Assembly: GCA_900618425.1 (NCBI GenBank)
Contig: UZAN01040513.1
Coordinates: 1 to 64,000, forward strand
Direction of reading: 5' to 3'
DNA length: 64,000 nucleotides
DNA from: Echinostoma caproni
Taxonomy: Eukaryota > Platyhelminthes > Trematoda > Plagiorchiida > Echinostomatidae
In this document: positions 59,816 through 64,000 of the stretch, one piece after another
Numbering within the stretch: the first letter of the stretch is position 1
Layout of the letters: the number at the start of each line of letters is the position of its first letter
Made by a program: the position numbers and the translations under genes
Notes under the pieces: generated by a model
The model's input: only the letters and a program-made list of their open reading frames with translations
What the model was told of the DNA's origin: nothing
Database searches by the model: none

Positions 59816-60439
59816 ATAAAAGATAAGAGAAATTCACCAAAAGTGTCATCTGTAGGTACCCAATGCACCATATTAGATTACTCTTGCAAGATGCGAGCCA
59901 TCACTTCCAGGACAAAACTTGCTCTTGAAAACTTCTTATCAATGAGAGTGGAAAAGCGACACCCTTCATTCCAAATTTTAACTGTTTTCTCTCATCCGAA
60001 AAATATGCGGATTAATATTTTCGTGTAATCAGAAAAGTCGCTAAAGCATAATTAAAGCCTATTCATTATAATCTTTCATAGAAGCTTATTTTACCCTAAC
60101 CCTACGTGAGTAATATGTGTATAAAATCTGATAAAGGGTTTAACAGTTCCGAACTGAGTATTATTGATGGTGGTTTTGTATATAGACATAAACATATATA
60201 CGTGGGTGAATATTCTTTTTCATTCGATTCCTCTCCTTTTTTTCTTACAAAGCACGAAACTCTTTGTGCACTTACAATCACTCCAAGAAGCAAGGTTTTG
60301 TAGACGTTAGGTAGAATAAACAAAGGATTGTTTCAGTAAACGGTTTATTCCAAAGACATGTTTCTACTCTCAGCATTGCCAGCAATTAATATCATTTGAA
60401 TCATCTAAGAATACCTAAAATTTCAAAATGACGCAGATC

Positions 60440-60650
60440 GGTTTCAGTTTGCAGTTTACTCAACAGTGAATCTTGCTCCTTCTTGTACCTGGTTTGGCAA
60501 CTATCTTTTGGAGGCATTTTTGTTCTACCAATAATAAAAGGTCATGTATGAAGTAAAATATTGAGGGCCGCTTCAAAGTAAGAAATTGAAAATAAAATGA
60601 AGTGTATTTGTCCATGAATTTAGTAGATAGATCAGTGGGAATGCTGAAAA
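60440..60650 (-). mobile_element. Degraded RTE-like LINE 3' end
   Basis: The plus strand shows GATCGGTTTCAGTTTGCAGT, then ACCTGGTTTGGCAACTATC and CTTTTGG, in the order of the reversed LINE tail at 55.1 kb. Coding sequence is no longer recognisable. Confidence 0.5.
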
Positions 60651-60659
60651 GATTATCCA

Positions 60660-61660
60660 TAATACCCAGAACGCTTATCACTTACTTAGGTCACTAAATC
60701 CACAACCATCAAGCTTAATGCAACCCGTAGTACTTACACTCGTTCAAGAACCAGTGGCCGTCATTTAAGAGCCCGCGGCGATCATGTGGGATCCATAGAC
60801 GTTGCTTTGACTTTGACAACTAGATATTAAACGTTGGACTTAGGGTCTTCTAACATCACCACATGCTCTTAAATTTCTGTCATTAGCATCTAAAAGACAA
60901 TAAATACTGTTCATTTTAGAACCCTCTGACCAGGATTGTTACAATTTACTCTGACCAACATTGGGCTTTATTCAACCACTCCCTTCCCCAGCAAATATCA
61001 TATTTGGTAAGTAAAATTTACCAATCACACACACATATAAAAAAGAACAATTACCTTTTAAAACTTCAACCAAATAGTGGAATCGAAGTTAAAACCGAAA
61101 ATGGCCAATGGATTGAATGTGTCTATAACTGTAGTGATGGAACAGATAAATGCCAGGGTTTTGAACACCTAGCCTCTTTCCTTTGGAGATTGCAACAAAT
61201 TACTCATGTTTGATTGATGCTACTAAACCATGATGAAGATAAAAAAATGAAGACATCTCTATAAATACTCTAATTCTGAAGGAAAACGCTTGCAAAATAC
61301 GGTAATAGGTCCGTTGGAACTCAACTGTGTGAAAATCTTATCGATATCCTGGCTAGACCACACGTCCAAGAGCCTGGGTTTACTAAATATGAATTGATGA
61401 GAAAATTGAAAAACAAACTACATGATAATGTATTAGCATTTTATGAGATACACCAATCGATTTTTGGCCAATGTTTTTAACTTGCCAGTGTATTTATATA
61501 AAAAGACTACATGCAACGCAGCCATCTTGATTCAACCACGAATTAAGTAGGCTCCTAGGGCAAAAGCAAGGCACAGCTAAGATATCGACGAACAAGGAGT
61601 ATAAAGTATTTCGAAACCAGTGTACCCTGCTCAAGAAGAGTAAGAAGGCCTTCTTTGCGC
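60660..61660. other. Unrecognised stretch
   Basis: No supported feature. The 69-codon ORF at 61004-61213 has no family signature. Confidence 0.5.
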
Positions 61661-61664
61661 AGCA

Positions 61665-61725
61665 CCTTGCAGAGCTCTTTGTTGGTTATCGTAAACATTA
61701 TTATGGCGTGTATATGCATGAAATT
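61665..61725 (+). repeat. SINE-A tail fragment
   Basis: TGCAGAGCTCTTTGTTGGTTATCG, AACATTATTATGGCG and TATGCATGAA match the 3' end of SINE-A at 24.3 and 62.0 kb. The hammerhead module upstream is not recognisable. Confidence 0.5.
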
Positions 61726-61859
61726 GTGGGGAATTAACGATCTCCCAAGAAGTGAAACCCATACCCAAGAACATCAAGAGTACCCGGTGCCTCTGAATAA
61801 TCGAATGAGCTAATCCAAGCTTGCTACTCTAAATTAATTGAGCCATTTGCACAAGGTGA

Positions 61860-62040
61860 TGACCGTCGACCGTGTAGCTCAGTGGTAAGGGTTTTGAAGT
61901 CCCAAACTGAACGTTCGCGGTTCGAGTCGTGACAGGGACACAAAAAGTACGCACTGCTGACGAGTCCGAAACAGGTCGAAACAGTTGTCCAGTGCTCTTG
62001 GGTGGTTATCACAAGCATTACTATCGCATGTGAATGCACA
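61860..62040 (+). repeat. SINE-A, most complete copy with intact hammerhead core
   Basis: The head has an A box (TAGCTCAGTGGTAAGG) and a B box (GCGGTTCGAGTCGTG), so RNA polymerase III transcription is plausible. GACAGGGACACA, the hammerhead module (61951-61995) and the tail CTCTTGGGTGGTTATCACAA follow. The layout, a pol III head followed by a hammerhead, is that of the schistosome Sm-alpha family. Confidence 0.82.
61951..61995 (+). ncRNA. Hammerhead ribozyme with intact catalytic core
   Basis: The segments in order are GCACTG (stem I), CTGACGA (core), GTCC-GAAACA-GGTC (stem II with one U-U mismatch), GAAA, CAGTTG as a very short stem III with a two-base loop, the cleavage triplet GTC and CAGTGC (stem I). 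Every core base required by the CUGANGA...GAAA...NUH consensus is present. The tiny stem III is like that of Sm-alpha, whose hammerheads are thought to act best as dimers. Cleavage would fall after 61989. Confidence 0.85.
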
Positions 62041-62539
62041 GGAGCGACTTTATTTCTACCTTAGTTACCGAATCAGGGGGACTCAGCAGCTATCGATTCT
62101 CGTGCAAGACGGGGTTGTCGCAGAAAATTCCGAAAACGGCGCCATGATGTTCACATCGCGATGTGCTTCTGTATTCTCTCTGCATTTCACACAACCATCA
62201 TCTTTACAGGGCACCTAAAGTAAACCTACATTTCCATCGAGGATGTAGCGACAAAGCTGCATCCGTTACAGGTTCACCAGTAACCTGTACCTGATGCGGT
62301 ATAGCCGCTTATTCTGAGGAAGTTGACAAATAGACTTTCGCCGTCGTTTTGCGTCTGTTTATTGTCTTTTACACAATATATTTCTTAATGGCAATGAAAG
62401 GATGCTGTCACCGTACATATATCTGAAGGCAGGAATAAGAATGGATCTAGTTACCAACCTCCGACCAGTGTGGCTAGTATAGCGGGCAAGGAGATGAAAC
62501 GGCTGGTTACTTCAAGACTTTGACTGACGTTAGTTTGAC

Positions 62540-62965
62540 TATTGACGCTTGTTATACCAGTAACATTTTCAGTCCGAATAGTTCATTCTGTCGAATCTGC
62601 TTTGTACCCGAGAATAATGGAATGTGTCAAGGCCAAAAGTTACAAAACAGTCATTAAATGCATAGACTTTAGCAAGGATATTGAAAAGGTTCAGCACACC
62701 CGCCTCCAGAGGAAGTTGGAAATACTTGAAGTAGGTGAAGTTATACTAAAACAGCTGTAATATTTCTTTGCACATACGAAATTATGCACCTGTGTAGCCA
62801 GGGCGCTAACCACCGGGTATTCTGCCACCAGTGGGGTGTCCCCGAGGCTCTACATTCGGTTTACTGTTTCTCCCGGTATACGCCAACGATCTTCCGGGAT
62901 ATCTGAACTGCTCATTTGTATGTATCCAAATGATATCAAAATCTGAAGTAGAATTTAGGGTCCTG
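62540..62965 (+). mobile_element. CR1/Jockey-like LINE reverse-transcriptase fragment
   Basis: CIDFSKDIEKVQHTRLQRKL corresponds to the DFSKAFDKVxHxRLL block of the RT. After a frameshift near 62760-62800, GCPRGSTFGLLFLPVYANDL corresponds to the SGVPQGSVLGPLLFxxYxNDL block. The expected catalytic YADD appears only as a degraded trace. It ends where the oppositely oriented LINE begins. Confidence 0.65.
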
Positions 62966-62979
62966 AGGATTGCAGGATT

Positions 62980-64000
62980 CTACAGATAGAGATAGAGAAG
63001 GCGTTTTTATTACACCCGAGGTGATTTAGAGCAAAACGGGTAAACCCCATAATCAATGATATACTGCAAGGGGGAGGTCTGTGGGGGAACATTCAAGTAA
63101 GAACCGATTTGCTAATCCCGCTTTTTAAAAGGATAAGGTTATAGGAGCTGGGAAACACGGAAATGGGAAGAGTGTTCCACAATTTCGCAGTCGTTGGGAA
63201 AAAAGAAGATTGAAAGATAGAAGTCCGACATCTGAAGACAGAAACTTGATAAGGGTGACTGGTCACCAGAGAACGAGATAGACGAGAGAAGGTTAACGGA
63301 AGGGGAACCGCTGAAGCGACTTTGGAAGAGCAGAAACTAAAACAGTAACGATAGAAAAGACATAACGAAGCGACTGCCCGGCGATGGGAAAGCGACTGCA
63401 AGATGGAAGTTAAAGACGGTTCGTCGATCAGCCGGATAGCTTTACGTTGAACACGGTCGAGGAGAGAAAGAGCGGAATACGGAGCTCCACCACATACGTG
63501 ACTGCAATATTCAGTCATCGGGCGGATTTGAGCTTTGTATAAAAGAAAAAGGTGCTTGGATGTAGAGAAAGGCCTTGTGCGGAATGGAAAACCAACTTTG
63601 AGCGCAGCACGAGAGGCAAGTGTACAGATAAAAGGGGACCAACAGAGAGAAGGATTTATGAATAAACCCTGGAGGAAGAGAGAATTTGTGAAACGAAGGG
63701 GCAGAGAACCAAAATTCAATTGAGGAGAAAAGGAGACATGTTTAAGAGAGACTGAAAGGAGAGAAATTTTGGAAACATTTAAACACACATCGCTGATAGA
63801 ACCACATGCGGAGATTAGTTCGAGATCGGAGGCAAGGGAAGCCCTAATGACACCACGATCGTGATTGATGATGGTATTAGCTTGACGAATTATGGGCTAA
63901 GAAAGAGAACAACCGGGAGTGGTATCATCGGCAAAGCAGTAGACAGGACTAGATGTTTGGGATAAAAGATCGTGGATAAATAAGAGAAAGAGGGTGGGCG
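62980..64000 (-). mobile_element. CR1/Jockey-like LINE, 3' part, continuing past the window edge
   Basis: On the minus strand the frame enters from the right edge with LFIHDLLSQTSSPVYCFADD; the FADD catalytic box lies at about 63924-63935. A single TAG at 63897-63899 interrupts it. Then 231 codons (63788-63093) include LLYKAQIRPMTEYCSHV, LLDRVQRKAIRLID, LSHRRAVASLCLFYRY and KLWNTLPISVFPSSYNL, the standard RT C terminus of this LINE class. The 3' UTR ends in a CTCTATCTCTATC simple tail near 62985-63000. It is well preserved compared with the other LINEs here, so it is probably younger. Confidence 0.88.

Noticed and set aside
1..64000. CRISPR arrays, operons, bacterial promoters or phage genes
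   Set aside because: No regularly spaced direct repeats or dense gene arrangement are present, and the spliced gene and SINE/LINE content show a eukaryotic genome.

Overview
This window looks like a flatworm genome, most likely a digenean trematode. The evidence is a multi-exon gene with GT-AG introns of 3.5-8.9 kb, a very high density of decayed retroelements, and a tRNA-headed SINE that carries a hammerhead ribozyme of the type known from the schistosome Sm-alpha repeat. RTE-type LINE 3' ends and Penelope-like elements (PLEs) are also abundant. I do not assign a species. There are no bacterial features, operons or CRISPR arrays.

I can support one host gene. It is an alpha-arrestin (arrestin-domain-containing) gene on the minus strand, running from about 40.5 kb down to 4.2 kb. 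Six exons join without a phase error: 40518-40469 (candidate), 37008-35876, 32041-31808, 22910-22506, 14289-14175 and 5635-4200. Together they encode about 1,120 residues and a stop. The arrestin N and C folds are recognisable strand by strand. They are interrupted by inserts of about 270 and about 80 residues and followed by a 477-residue Ser-rich tail. The extreme N terminus, with the start codon and the usual Tyr-x-Pro-Gly-Glu segment, was not found and may lie to the right of the window.

The rest is repeats and unrecognised AT-rich sequence. 0-4.2 kb: a PLE fragment, a tRNA-like repeat and one unexplained 182-codon ORF. 5.6-14.2 kb (intron): SINEs and unrecognised DNA. 14.3-22.5 kb (intron): PLE and LINE fragments and a hammerhead SINE. 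22.9-31.8 kb (intron): hammerhead SINE, tRNA-derived SINEs and a nearly complete PLE (29395-31134) bounded by inverted 163-bp arms. 32-40.5 kb: introns with SINE and LINE 3' ends. 40.5-64 kb: many LINE 3' ends, a 510-base assembly gap inside duplicated SINE sequence, two foldback elements, another PLE, a hammerhead SINE with an intact catalytic core, and a CR1/Jockey-like LINE leaving the right edge.

The strongest leads are three gap-free 45-nt hammerhead copies (best at 61951-61995), the PLE with hammerhead-like motifs in both inverted arms, a foldback element at 59299-59563 whose 71-nt arms differ at one base, and the expanded arrestin gene. Repeat family names used here (SINE-A, -B, -C) are labels for this window only.
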